The translations under genes were made by a program, and so were the position numbers. Below are positions 53,453-61,579 of a stretch of DNA of 64,000 nt, one piece after another. Below the pieces are notes generated by a model that had not been told where the DNA came from, searched no databases, and saw nothing but the letters and a program-made list of their open reading frames with translations. The DNA comes from Microtetraspora glauca. Its GTDB lineage: Bacteria > Actinomycetota > Actinomycetes > Streptosporangiales > Streptosporangiaceae. Location of the stretch: assembly GCA_001570385.1 (NCBI GenBank), contig BBYL01000008.1, forward strand, positions 62,001 to 126,000, in the 5' to 3' direction. Each line of letters opens with the position of its first letter. Within the stretch, counting starts at the first letter, position 1.

Positions 53453-53853
53453 TCATGGTGGTCGTCGATGGCAAGTGGGGCATCGGCCTGCCCAGATCGC
53501 CAACAAGGCCTGGAGCAGATGGAGGATCTTGTAGAAGGCCAGACCGCCCCAGCTGCTTTTGGGCTGGTCAAGCGCAGTTCGGTGAGGAACAGATGAGCGG
53601 CCGAGACCAGGGTGACGTGACGTTGCCAGCCGGTGAAGGAGCGGCCTTCGAAGTGGGTGAGGCCGAGTCCGATCTTCAACTCGCGGTAGTCATGCTCGAT
53701 CCGCCAGCGGATCTTGGCCAGCCGTACCAGGTCCCGCAACCGGATGTCGGCCGGCAGAGTGGACAGCCAGTAGTCGGTGGGCTCGCTCTCGCCGGGCGGC
53801 CATTCGGCCAGCAACCAGCACTCGGGCAGCTGGGCGTGAACCCGGACAAGCAA
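53453..53853 (-). pseudogene. IS701-type transposase, 3' remnant
   Basis: Only the last 130 codons remain: LLAEWPPGESEPTDYWLSTL, AKIRWRIEHDYRELKIGLGL (the Y-R-E-K region with the catalytic Glu), THFEGRSFTGWQRHVTLVSA, then a frameshift near 53555 before the proper tail FYKILHLLQALLAIWAGRCP. The 5' two thirds are missing, replaced by an msrA fragment. Confidence 0.85.
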
Positions 53854-53865
53854 AGTTCGGCGTTA

Positions 53866-53961
53866 CTCCTCAGTCGGGAGCAGGCCCGTCTGGCAGGCGC
53901 CCCGCCGAGACGGGTCACCCAGCTTGACGTTGGTGCCACCGATGCCGCAGTAGCCGTTGAG
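53866..53961 (-). pseudogene. msrA 3'-end fragment, copy A
   Basis: Reads NGYCGIGGT, then an interrupted end GACQTGLLPTEE and stop, resembling the MsrA C-terminus with about ten foreign residues (NVKLGDPSRR) in between. At DNA level 53933-53958 is identical to 59465-59490 except for one base. To the right of GCCGTT the similarity stops abruptly. Confidence 0.55.
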
Positions 53962-53971
53962 GACTTTGAAG

Positions 53972-54031
53972 CTGATTCTCCGCCGCCGCGTCGGCCCGGA
54001 TCGTGTACCGCACTACATGCGTCTCGCCCAT
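53972..54031 (-). pseudogene. 5' end of a truncated gene
   Basis: ATG 54031 preceded by GGAGGTG 9 bp upstream opens MGETHVVRYTIRADAAAENQ, the start of a small conserved actinobacterial protein (family name not known to me), and is cut off after 20 codons where msrA copy A begins. A recombination junction. Confidence 0.55.
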
Positions 54032-54166
54032 CTGAACGACACCTCCAGATCTCCGTGGATGCGACCTGCACAGTCCGCGTCGTTCCAGGCCGTCTACAGA
54101 TATGGAGGCGCCATGCCGCGAAAACTCATCGGCCCGAACGGATGCCGACGATGCCCGCTCCCGTCC

Positions 54167-54574
54167 TCACAGCCAGGAGCTGACCGCGAAGACCAGGGAG
54201 ACCACCAGCGCGACCGCCCCGACGACCAGGAACAGCACGCCGTGAATTACACCTGTGCCGCCCGCCCCGTCCAGACGGACGTGCTGGGGTCTCTCGGGGG
54301 CGTAGACCACCATGACTTGCTGGCCCGGACGGACCGGCGACGGTTTGAGGCCCAGATCCGACTCGGTCTTCACCACGGAACCCTGCACCGTCTGGAACTG
54401 CAGTGTGGGGTAGTACACGCCGTTGCGGCCGGCCCGGCGCAGGCCCACGACGACGCCCGGCACCCGTATCCCGTGCCGCCGCAGCCGCTGCCCGACGATG
54501 ATGTCATGGATGCTGGCCCCGATGGACACCACTCCGAACACGATTCCAAACAATGGCACGATGCTCATGTCCAC
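54167..54574 (-). CDS. DUF3592 membrane protein
   Basis: 135 residues: helix IVPLFGIVFGVVSIGASI, soluble beta part RHGIRVPGVVVGLRRAGRNG, YYPTLQFQTVQGSVVKTESD, VRPGQQVMVVYAPERPQHVR, and a C-terminal helix GVLFLVVGAVALVVSLVFAV. This is the DUF3592 layout. Function unknown; possibly bound at the membrane with its domain outside. Confidence 0.88.
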   Translation of the reverse strand: MDMSIVPLFGIVFGVVSIGASIHDIIVGQRLRRHGIRVPGVVVGLRRAGRNGVYYPTLQFQTVQGSVVKTESDLGLKPSPVRPGQQVMVVYAPERPQHVRLDGAGGTGVIHGVLFLVVGAVALVVSLVFAVSSWL

Positions 54575-55058
54575 TGCCCCCTTCTCATCTCATTCAAGGG
54601 CCACCGTCGCAATCCCGTTCGAGGGCCTGTACCGCCGAAGCCCGACCCGGTCGATCACCTGCCGGTGATCGCATCATCAGAAGTCATCAGAAGGAGCAAT
54701 GGGAGCGCGGCAGCTTGCCGGACGCCTTGCGGTCCTTGCGATTCCCCGACACGAACCGCACCGGCGCTCTCCTGTCCCCGCGCATCACGCCTCTCCGTGA
54801 CAGCCCGGTGTAATTCACGGCAGTAGGATTCCGGGTCGCGATTGCAAACGGCTTGGATCTTGCTGCAGGATGCACGACCGTTTCACACCGGAGGGAGTTG
54901 GACATCTACCGGCTTCAGTTCTGGCCGCCTGAGCGATAAAGGACCGTATCAAGGCCGCGGTCGAATGCTGCACCGGTTCGGCTACGTCACGTCGCAGAAG
55001 GTTCGCGATCAGGTCACGAAGGCGGCCAAGTGGCCTTGCGTTGGCTAGCCTCACCGGC
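54575..55058. other. No recognisable gene
   Basis: Short open frames on both strands have no family signal, and codon bias is poor. The last 40 bp will contain the lgt start region, though no good Shine-Dalgarno is present. Probably decayed sequence. Confidence 0.5.
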
Positions 55059-55955
55059 ATGCCTCTCGCCTCGATTCCCAGCCCTCCCGAAGGGGTCTGG
55101 CATCTCGGATTCATCCCGATCCGGGGCTACGCATTGTGCATGATCATCGCGATTGGCTTCGGCATCTGGCTGAGCGAGCGCCGCTGGCGCGCCCGCGGCG
55201 GCGAGAAGGGCACGATCAGCGACATCGCGGTCCCCGCAGTGATCTTCGGCCTGATCGGCGCTCGCCTCTACCACGTCATCACCGACTGGCAGACCTACTT
55301 CGGCCCGCACGCGATCAAGGAGCCCTACCAGGCGCTGTTCATCTGGGAAGGCGGGCTCAGCATCTGGGGCGCGGTCGCTCTGGGAGGCGTGGGCGTGTGG
55401 CTGGCCTGCCGCCGCCGAGGGCTGTCCCTGGGCACCGTGTCCGACGCGATCGCGCCCAGCATCGCGTTCGGGCAGGCGATCGCCCGCTGGGGCAACTGGT
55501 TCAACCAGGAGCTGTACGGCAGTCCAACCACATTGCCGTGGGGCCTGGAGATCGACCAAGCGCACGGCGGCGAGCCAGGCGTGCTCTACCACCCGACCTT
55601 CCTGTACGAGTCGCTGTGGGACGCGGCGCTCGGTTTCGGACTGATCCTGGCTGGCAGGCGGTTCACGCTGCGCCACGGCCGCCTGTTCGCCCTCTACGTC
55701 GCCGGCTACACGTTCGGGCGGTTCTGGATCGAAGGGCTGCGGATCGACCCGGTCGGCGGAGTGGACCACGCGGTGACGCTCCTCGGGATGCGGATCAACC
55801 AGTGGACTTCGATCGCGCTGTTCATCGGCGCGCTGATCTATCTCTGGGTGACTCGTAACAAGGGCACCGAACAGATCATGGTGCCGGACTCACAACACAA
55901 GGCGTCGCACGAGGAGAACGGCGAGCCGGCCTCCGATCCGATCGAGAGCACCTGA
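55059..55955 (+). CDS. lgt: Prolipoprotein diacylglyceryl transferase
   Basis: 298 residues, seven helices. Family landmarks: HLGFIPIRGYALCMIIAIGF, FGLIGARLYHVITDW, FIWEGGLSIWGAVALGG, IARWGNWFNQELYGSPTTLP (catalytic Arg/Asn loop), YHPTFLYESLWDAALG, FGRFWIEGLRIDPVG. Transfers diacylglycerol to the lipobox Cys of exported lipoproteins. ATG 55059 preferred to TTG 55041. It stands in an accessory region, so it may be a second copy. A small GntR gene (now broken) overlaps its stop. Confidence 0.93.
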   Translation: MPLASIPSPPEGVWHLGFIPIRGYALCMIIAIGFGIWLSERRWRARGGEKGTISDIAVPAVIFGLIGARLYHVITDWQTYFGPHAIKEPYQALFIWEGGLSIWGAVALGGVGVWLACRRRGLSLGTVSDAIAPSIAFGQAIARWGNWFNQELYGSPTTLPWGLEIDQAHGGEPGVLYHPTFLYESLWDAALGFGLILAGRRFTLRHGRLFALYVAGYTFGRFWIEGLRIDPVGGVDHAVTLLGMRINQWTSIALFIGALIYLWVTRNKGTEQIMVPDSQHKASHEENGEPASDPIEST

Positions 55956-56187
55956 CGCGACCCAAGCGCGTGTAGATCTACGAGGTCGTACGCGCACGCA
56001 TCGAGTCGGGCAAGTACCCGCCTCAATACCTCATCTCCGAGGTCCAGATGGAAGGCGAGTTCGGCGTCGCCCGCGTGACCATCCGCAAGGTGACCGCCAA
56101 GCTCCGCGAGACGGCCTCATCGTCACCGCCCTGGGCATGGGTTCCTTCGTCGCCCAGGACAAGAACGAGACCTCCGAGCAGACCTAA
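55952..56187 (+). pseudogene. Small GntR regulator, inactivated
   Basis: Without lesions it reads TRPKRV-QIYEVVRARIESGKYP, LISEVQMEGEFGVARVTIRK, DGLIVTALGMGSFVAQDKNE and stop, a GntR winged helix of about 78 residues as found on actinobacterial integrative elements. The putative start is CTG, the Gln codon after RV is TAG (55973-55975), and one base is missing near 56110 (LREDG). Three lesions, so clearly dead. Confidence 0.8.
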
Positions 56188-56626
56188 CCGCCGTCCGTCG
56201 CACGAACCTTGCACCGCAGAAGGTGGCACGCGGGTTGTCCAACGTCCGCTGCGGTAGGGATCTTGATGAGCTGGCCCGACACCTGGCCCAGAGAAACGGG
56301 GCGAAGAGAACGAGTCGGCACGCTTTCGACTGCGGTAGGTGTCCTGAGTTTCCAGACCAGCGCGACGGCACGGGCCGTCCTGACGCCCCCGTTCAGGGCC
56401 CCCCTCGCTGAGCACCGGTTTGGGCACGCAGTTGGTCACGCATCCGAGCTAGGCGGAGCGCGGTGATGCGGACCAGTCGGTCTGTAGGCCGGGCTCACAT
56501 TCCGCACGCTCCTCACCTGCGCGAAGTCGCCCTACACCACAAGCGACCTGCGATAACGCTTCCGTTCGTTGTCATCGCTTGCCGACGCTTTCCCACGTGA
56601 TGTGCCCCCGAATGAGGCGGACCTAG
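56188..56626. other. No recognisable gene
   Basis: No frame has family signal or good codon bias. CTGCGGTAGG occurs twice (around 56248 and 56330). Likely remnants between the dead GntR and the TPR gene. Confidence 0.5.
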
Positions 56627-57289
56627 CTAGATATCCGTTCTCGCCTGCTCGATTTGCCGCACGATGGCATGGGCACCATGCGCCTGTGCGATGGCGTGCG
56701 CCTCGTCGAGTGTCGCGAGCGCGTCCGCCCGGCGGTCCTGGGCGGCGGCGATGTAGGCCAGCCCGACCATGTTGGCGGCCACACCCGGCAGGGCTCCGAC
56801 CTCCCGGCGCAGCCGCGACGACTCCTCCAGCCGCTCGCGCGCTTCATCCAGCCGACCGGCCACGTGTGCCGCGATGCCCAGGTGCCGCAGGGCCTCGGAC
56901 TGGGTCGGCTTGTCGCCGACCTGCGCCGCCAGCTGGCAAGACTGCTCCAGTTCCGGAACCGCAGTCTCGTTGTCACGCCGGATGACCTGATGTAGGCAGC
57001 CGATCCAGAACAACGCCTCGGCCTCGCCGCGCGCGTCGCCCAGAGCCCGGTACAGCTCAATCGCGCGCTCAAACAACGGCAGTTCAGCCGGGTCCTCGAC
57101 GGGTGATGAGCCAGCGCTAGCGCGCTCGTTGAGAAACCGCGCATGCAGGATCCGCCCACGGGCCAACGCGGCATCGGCCTCCACCGCGTCCAGGCCCCGT
57201 TCGGCTTCGGTCAGCACGCTGGCGTCGCCGCTGAACACTGCCCGTTCATAGAGCGTCTTGGCCCGTTTAATCCGGTCTCCGGCGCTCAT
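56627..57289 (-). CDS. TPR-repeat protein
   Basis: 220 residues, all helical: LYERAVFSGDASVLTEAERG, LFERAIELYRALGDARGEAE, LFWIGCLHQVIRRDNETAVP, EALRHLGIAAHVAGRLDEAR, ANMVGLAYIAAAQDRRADAL. Four or five tetratricopeptide repeats of the kind used as protein scaffolds. ATG 57289 chosen (MSAGDRIKRAKTL); upstream codons lack the pattern. Partner unknown. Confidence 0.85.
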   Translation of the reverse strand: MSAGDRIKRAKTLYERAVFSGDASVLTEAERGLDAVEADAALARGRILHARFLNERASAGSSPVEDPAELPLFERAIELYRALGDARGEAEALFWIGCLHQVIRRDNETAVPELEQSCQLAAQVGDKPTQSEALRHLGIAAHVAGRLDEARERLEESSRLRREVGALPGVAANMVGLAYIAAAQDRRADALATLDEAHAIAQAHGAHAIVRQIEQARTDI

Positions 57290-57665
57290 CGCCGCCCCCG
57301 CCCTGAAATCGCCACTACGTGCTAAATCAGCAGCAGAGTACTCCGGCCCAGGATCGTCATGTGGACGGTCAGCGATGAGTGGGTTGGCCGGCTCTTCGCC
57401 CAACTGACCCGGCCGGCCCCGAGCGAGTGTCACATCAGCAACTGGTCCCGACGGCGACGGCGACATCAAGCCCAAGCCCGTCGATCCCACTACCAGCGAC
57501 AACGACTCAAAGATCGATAAGTGCTACTGGAGTACTGGGTGCCAGCCGCGCCGTCCTCGTAGTGCTCGTGCTCCCATCGGCCGACGGCGCGGCAGTGCCT
57601 GGCCGAGAAGCTCACCGGTTCCCGCCGAAGGCGGCTTGACCGTGTAATGAAACTTCTCGCCGCAG
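57290..57665. other. No recognisable gene
   Basis: A plus-strand open stretch (about 57403-57639) encodes a curious GDGDIKPKPVDPTTSDNDSK then KIDKCYWSTGCQP but has no start codon, so I do not call it. The left part holds the TPR gene promoter. Confidence 0.45.
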
Positions 57666-57992
57666 CTACTGTTGGTGACGGGCGTTCAAGGTGGCTCTGC
57701 CGAGGATCAGATCAGCGATCCGCACTGATCGGGCGACAAAGGCACGCGCCTCCCGTCCGCGCACACGCCGAAGCACCCACCGCAGATCACGCGCACAATT
57801 GGCGAGGATGCGGCGCTGCTCAGTGTTCAGGCTACCGCGCCGCGAGCCGACATACGCTGTGACGATGCCCGCCATATAGGCATCCGCGAGCACGAAGTCG
57901 GCGAATACATCGTCATCTCCCATGCCCGGGAACGGCTGACCGAGATGCTGGGCCCAAAGGACCGAGACCTCGTCGAAGACCGCCTTGTTCAC
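57666..57992 (-). CDS. Hypothetical protein following msrA copy B
   Basis: 108 residues, helical: [60 protein letters not shown]. Not recognised. GTG 57992 overlaps the msrA-fragment stop by 4 bp (GTGA), which implies a former msrA-to-this-gene operon and so marks this side as native to that msrA copy. Confidence 0.7.
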   Translation of the reverse strand: MNKAVFDEVSVLWAQHLGQPFPGMGDDDVFADFVLADAYMAGIVTAYVGSRRGSLNTEQRRILANCARDLRWVLRRVRGREARAFVARSVRIADLILGRATLNARHQQ

Positions 57993-58112
57993 TCGCCAGC
58001 GGGCGCGATGCCCACCGGGCAGGCGACCCCGGTTCCCCCTATCCCGCAGTAGCCGTTCGGGTTCCGGTAAAGGTACTGCTGGTGGTAGCGATCTACTTGA
58101 GGCAATAAATCC
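57989..58112 (-). pseudogene. msrA: msrA 3'-end fragment, copy B
   Basis: Encodes [40 protein letters not shown] and stop: the C-terminus of peptide-methionine (S)-S-oxide reductase, including the recycling Cys. Nothing of MsrA is found further right in frame. Contains one copy of the 45-bp repeat. Confidence 0.85.
58044..58088. repeat. 45-bp direct repeat in msrA, copy B (candidate att site)
   Basis: Identical over all 45 bases to 59477-59521 (starts CCGCAGTAGCCGTT, ends GCTGGTGGTAG). Past it the two differ for 9 bases and then share TGAGGCAATAA. Candidate attachment site or junction left by an integrative element. Confidence 0.8.
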
Positions 58113-58122
58113 CTCCGCCTGT

Positions 58123-58587
58123 TCAGAAAGGCCGCATCTGGTCGATCACCTTGACTGCGATCTCTACGATCGTTTCGACCTTCGGTATGTCTTTACGCAC
58201 GTCTTCCGCGGTGAAGCGCTCCGACTCACGCCGTGGGTACTCAGCCTCGTTGCGTCGCCGTCGCATCCGGTCGAAGGGCCGCAGGCTCTGCCCGAGTGGT
58301 GGATCTAGCTGAGCGCTCACCGCCTCATAGACGGCGATATGCCCACCCCGGCTGCTCGCCCGAAGCCCTTGATTCTCAAGGATCGCGCACAGCGCCTTAC
58401 GAGCGGCGTCATAGAGCAGTTGGTAAGAGCCGACCGGATCGGAGTCCATTGCCAGGCGTGCCGTCGCCACATGCCTACGCGCCTGATCGAGCAGCTCATC
58501 CGCCTGCGAACGGCTCGCCGGCACCTTCTCGAGCTCCCCACGGCCGAGCATGCCATCGACCGCCTGACGCCCTTGCTCCCACCTCAT
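58123..58587 (-). CDS. HEPN-domain protein of an MNT-HEPN module
   Basis: 154 residues, helical HEPN fold of the SAV_6107 kind: [60 protein letters not shown], then the motif [14 protein letters not shown]. In the usual R-x4-6-H ribonuclease motif a Tyr stands where His is expected. ATG 58587 overlaps the nucleotidyltransferase stop (TGATG), so both are made together. Presumed toxin (RNase-like) held by its partner. Confidence 0.88.
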   Translation of the reverse strand: MRWEQGRQAVDGMLGRGELEKVPASRSQADELLDQARRHVATARLAMDSDPVGSYQLLYDAARKALCAILENQGLRASSRGGHIAVYEAVSAQLDPPLGQSLRPFDRMRRRRNEAEYPRRESERFTAEDVRKDIPKVETIVEIAVKVIDQMRPF

Positions 58588-59192
58588 CAAGATCTTTCGT
58601 TCCCGATCTTCAATCGCACGAGCGGCCGTGACCGTATGGATTCCAGGAACGGATCTTCGCCTGGGGACTCCCAAGAGGAACAGCTCAACCGACGGATGTT
58701 GACTTCCCTGCCAAGTTGTCGTTCCGCCTTCCGCGCGACGTCGTAGAGATCGTCATCATCCGCATCGCCCACAACGAGAATGTCGAGGTCTCTGGGGACC
58801 CTGCCGGGTTCTCCGGTGTAGCGCGCTGCCCATGAACCATAGATGTACGCCCCTTCCACCCCGGGCACGCCCTCGAGCAGCCCAGGCAGAACCGCCACCG
58901 GGCCGTATGTGAGCGCGAGAAGTTCCGTCAATGGCCGGGCGATCACCATGTCGGTGTCAGCACTGACCAATCGCAGGTTGCCCACCCGCCGCTCCCTGAC
59001 AAGACCGGCGGCAGCCAGCCGATCGACCTCCCGGGTCACGGTCGGGGGAGTCACCTCGAATCTCCTGGCCAGCTCCACCTGCGGATACTCCTGCTCCGGG
59101 TGCAGAAAGAGCCAGGCCAGCAGCTCTCCCTGGAAGGCTGAACGGAGCAGAGGAAGCAAGACGGAAGGCGGTTGTTTCATGAACTGAAACAT
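58587..59192 (-). CDS. Nucleotidyltransferase (MNT) with N-terminal winged helix
   Basis: 201 residues. N-terminal MarR/ArsR-like wHTH (LLAWLFLHPEQEYPQVELAR, TVTREVDRLAAAGLVRERRV), then a minimal nucleotidyltransferase domain with GAYIYGSWAARYTGEPG and PRDLDILVVGDADD (Gly-Ser and Asp-x-Asp). MNT enzymes AMPylate and silence the HEPN partner; the wHTH should bind the operon's own promoter. ATG 59192 taken, with ATG 59180 (MKQPPSV) as alternative. Confidence 0.9.
   Translation of the reverse strand: MFQFMKQPPSVLLPLLRSAFQGELLAWLFLHPEQEYPQVELARRFEVTPPTVTREVDRLAAAGLVRERRVGNLRLVSADTDMVIARPLTELLALTYGPVAVLPGLLEGVPGVEGAYIYGSWAARYTGEPGRVPRDLDILVVGDADDDDLYDVARKAERQLGREVNIRRLSCSSWESPGEDPFLESIRSRPLVRLKIGNERS
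59174..59190. promoter_or_regulatory. Dyad at the MNT start
   Basis: GTTTCA-TGAAC-TGAAAC, perfect 6-bp arms, overlapping the candidate start codons of the MNT gene. Possible autoregulatory site for its winged helix; if so ATG 59180 or an RNA-level role becomes more likely. Confidence 0.45.
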
Positions 59193-59370
59193 AGCTTGCA
59201 GTTTACACAAGTTCCATAACTCTCGCGGCCGATTCCGCTACAGACAGCAACCACTCCAGCTTGGCCACAACACCACTGCGGTCCTCCTGCAGAGACCGGC
59301 CACGTACGAGCAGCCCCCGGCATGCGTGACACCCGTACCCCAGCCACGAAGCGCCTGCCGAGACACGAAT

Positions 59371-59401
59371 GGCCCAGGATCGTCGAGGACGATCCTGGGC
59401 C
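59371..59401. terminator. Terminator behind msrA copy C
   Basis: Perfect 14-bp stem (59371-59384 and 59388-59401) with loop GAG, 21 bp past the msrA stop on the minus strand. A native-looking 3' end of an msrA transcription unit. The 178 bp from 59193 to 59370 hold the MNT promoter and nothing else recognisable. Confidence 0.88.
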
Positions 59402-59421
59402 ACGTCAGGCATTGGCACGGG

Positions 59422-59547
59422 TCACGCCTCGCCGGACGTGAGGCCGATCGGGCATGCGACCCCCGTGCCGCCGATGCCGCAGTAGCCGTTCGGGTTCCGG
59501 TAAAGGTACTGCTGGTGGTAGTCGTATGGCTGAGGCAATAATTCCTC
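59422..59547 (-). pseudogene. msrA: msrA 3'-end fragment, copy C
   Basis: Encodes [40 protein letters not shown] and stop. Same MsrA C-terminus as copy B but with a different last stretch, so it descends from another msrA allele. It is cut on the right by the integrase gene. The rest of msrA is not in the window; it may lie at the far end of the element. Confidence 0.88.
59477..59521. repeat. 45-bp direct repeat in msrA, copy C (candidate att site)
   Basis: Second copy of the repeat at 58044-58088. It ends 39 bp before the integrase ATG, the usual place of an attachment site for a serine integrase. Confidence 0.82.
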
Positions 59548-59560
59548 GCAGGAGGTGCTC

Positions 59561-61078
59561 ATGGCTCAGCTCGGCCCGGTCATCCCCGTCGTCTCCTACG
59601 CTCGCATCTCTGCGGACACCCGGCGCGACGAACACGGCGTGCAGGCGCAGCACCGGATCAATCACGAGACCGCTGCCCGGTACGGCTGGGTCGTGGTGCA
59701 TGAGTTCACCGACAACGACAAGTCCGCGGCCAAGGCCGACGTCGTGCGAGACGACTTCGAGGCCATGCTGCGAGCCCTCCGGCTGGGACGATTACCGGAC
59801 GGCGCAGAGGTCCAGGGCGTCGTGATCGTCGCCGAAGACAGGCTGGCCCGCCGTCCCGGCGACTACGAGCGCTTCGTAGAAGCGATCACCTACCGGGACG
59901 GACGTGTCTTCTCCGACGCTCGTGGGCCGAAAGACCTCTACAGCGAGGACACCGAGAGCATGGGCCTGTTCGGGGCCGTGATCTCGAAGATGGAGGTACG
60001 CAAGATGCAGCGGCGAATGCGACAGTCCCACCGGTCGCGGGCCGAGATCGGGAAGCCGGCGGGAGGGACGCGGCCGTTCGGCTGGCGGGATGACCGGCTG
60101 AGCCTGGATCCGAAAGAGGCTCCACTGCTGCGCAAAGCCGCCGAAGACTTCATCGGCGGCCGGTCCCTGTATTCGATCGTCGCCGAGTGGCAGCGCGAGG
60201 GCGTGGTGACCACGCTTGGCAACAAGTGGACCACCACATCCCTCAAGGTCACGTTCAAGAACCCCCGTCTGTGCGGCTGGCGCGCGATCAACGGCGAACT
60301 GGTCCGAGACTCCGCCGGTGAGCCGGTGACGGGGCAATGGACTCCGATCCTGACGCCGGAGCAATGGCAGGCGCTCCAAGCGATCTTCGCGGCGAGGAAG
60401 GGCCGGAGCGTGACCCGGAAGGGAGTAGGCGAGATCCTCCCGCCGGACTACCGGGAGTTCAGCTATCTGATGACCGGCGTGCTTCGATGCGGCAAGAAGC
60501 AGGCAGATGGAAAAACCTGCAACAGCCTCCTCCGAGTCAGTCGCCAGAGGGATTGCAAACAGCACATTTACATGTGCCCGGCAAAAACGCAGGGCGGTTG
60601 CGGCGGAATCGGCAGACGCGGCGACCTGATAGACCTTTTCATTTCGGAAGCCGTGCTCGCAAAACTCGAAGAAGCCAGCTTCGCGGCGTCTCCCGAGTCG
60701 GCCGAATGGCCGGGACAGACTGAATACGAGGACCTCAAAGGTCGTCTCGAAGAGCTGCGCACGCAGTGGGCCTCCGGACGCATCAGCAACGACCTGTTCT
60801 TCTCGCTGGCTCCTGATCTGGAGCAGCGCATAGGACGCCTGCGCGGAGAGGTGCAGAGCTTCACAGCAGCGGTCGAACGCCGTACGAAGCGAGCCACCGC
60901 CGATGCGGCCGAGATCCGGCGGCGCTGGTACCTCCCGGAGGAAGACGGCGGACTGCCGCTGTCCACGAAGCGCAACTACGTACGGGAAGCACTGCACGCC
61001 GTGATCGTCCATCCCAGTGGAGGCGGGCGTAAGCCCTTCAACCCGGATCTCCTCGAACTGATCTGGCGGGAGGACTGA
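59561..61078 (+). CDS. int: Large serine recombinase (integrase)
   Basis: 505 residues. Resolvase catalytic domain (about 9-160) with the nucleophile Ser17 in [20 protein letters not shown] and the conserved [20 protein letters not shown]; recombinase domain from about 165 ([34 protein letters not shown]); zinc ribbon with Cys in [14 protein letters not shown] and [13 protein letters not shown]; coiled coil about 380-440. ATG 59561 has a textbook AGGAGGT 4-5 bp upstream. Length fits phage- and element-type large serine integrases. It should recombine the msrA-derived repeat. Confidence 0.95.
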   Translation: MAQLGPVIPVVSYARISADTRRDEHGVQAQHRINHETAARYGWVVVHEFTDNDKSAAKADVVRDDFEAMLRALRLGRLPDGAEVQGVVIVAEDRLARRPGDYERFVEAITYRDGRVFSDARGPKDLYSEDTESMGLFGAVISKMEVRKMQRRMRQSHRSRAEIGKPAGGTRPFGWRDDRLSLDPKEAPLLRKAAEDFIGGRSLYSIVAEWQREGVVTTLGNKWTTTSLKVTFKNPRLCGWRAINGELVRDSAGEPVTGQWTPILTPEQWQALQAIFAARKGRSVTRKGVGEILPPDYREFSYLMTGVLRCGKKQADGKTCNSLLRVSRQRDCKQHIYMCPAKTQGGCGGIGRRGDLIDLFISEAVLAKLEEASFAASPESAEWPGQTEYEDLKGRLEELRTQWASGRISNDLFFSLAPDLEQRIGRLRGEVQSFTAAVERRTKRATADAAEIRRRWYLPEEDGGLPLSTKRNYVREALHAVIVHPSGGGRKPFNPDLLELIWRED

Positions 61079-61112
61079 CCGCTCAGGACGTCCAGGACGT
61101 CTTCCGATCCTC

Positions 61113-61152
61113 AAGGGAGCTACCAGCCTTACCGAAGAGTGACAGCTCCCTT
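61113..61152. terminator. Hairpin behind the integrase gene
   Basis: AAGGGAGCT (61113-61121) and AGCTCCCTT (61144-61152), perfect 9-bp arms with a 22-nt loop, 35 bp after the integrase stop. Terminator or part of the origin region. Confidence 0.55.
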
Positions 61153-61172
61153 ACTCATGTCCCGGTACGGGC

Positions 61173-61217
61173 GGACGTCTACGGACGCAGCGGGACGCCA
61201 GTGGACGCAACGGGACG
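61173..61217. repeat. Phased GGACG array (iteron-like)
   Basis: GGACG at 61173, 61183, 61193, 61203 and 61213, exactly 10 bp apart; the middle ones form two near-identical 20-bp units (GGACGCAGCGGGACGCC and GGACGCAACGGGACGCC). Two more GGACG occur at 61086 and 61095. Such helical phasing suggests a protein bound along one DNA face, for instance the replication initiator. From 61218 to 61579 (362 bp) no gene is recognised; this should hold the rep promoter and possibly the origin. Confidence 0.6.
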
Positions 61218-61579
61218 CCGTTGTCAGACAGCGGCGGTATTCGCCTCGCGGAACTCTGACGTGCAAATAGTCGTCCCACTGACGTAGAACGGAACTGCAA
61301 GAAGTCACCGTCACCCAGACGGAATGACACAGGCGAGAAGCTACGCGACCCATTTTCCGGCGTGCATAGGAATCCGGGCGGCAAACAAAAACACTAACGC
61401 CGTACCGCTGGAGGGACCCGGCCCAGCGGCAGGCGTCACGCCCTTTCATTTTCTGGTCGCACACTCCCAGGTTCTCTCGCTGACGTGCCCGTGTTCGGCC
61501 GTTCGGCTGCTGGCTCACGGTGCCCGGCGTCTGTTCCGCATGCGCGGCGGTGGCTCCACCCACGAGGAAAGGAGCCGAC

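Noticed and set aside
56023..56439. 138-codon minus-strand frame and overlapping plus-strand frames
   Set aside because: No domain signal, poor codon bias, and it overlaps the clear GntR pseudogene.
57403..57639. Open stretch with a KCYWSTGCQP-like end, possible peptide precursor
   Set aside because: No ATG, GTG or TTG start in frame after the upstream stop, and no modifying enzyme nearby.
59193..59560. tRNA gene at the integration site
   Set aside because: Looked for because AICEs often insert in tRNA genes; the site reads as an msrA 3' end with its terminator and no cloverleaf is visible.
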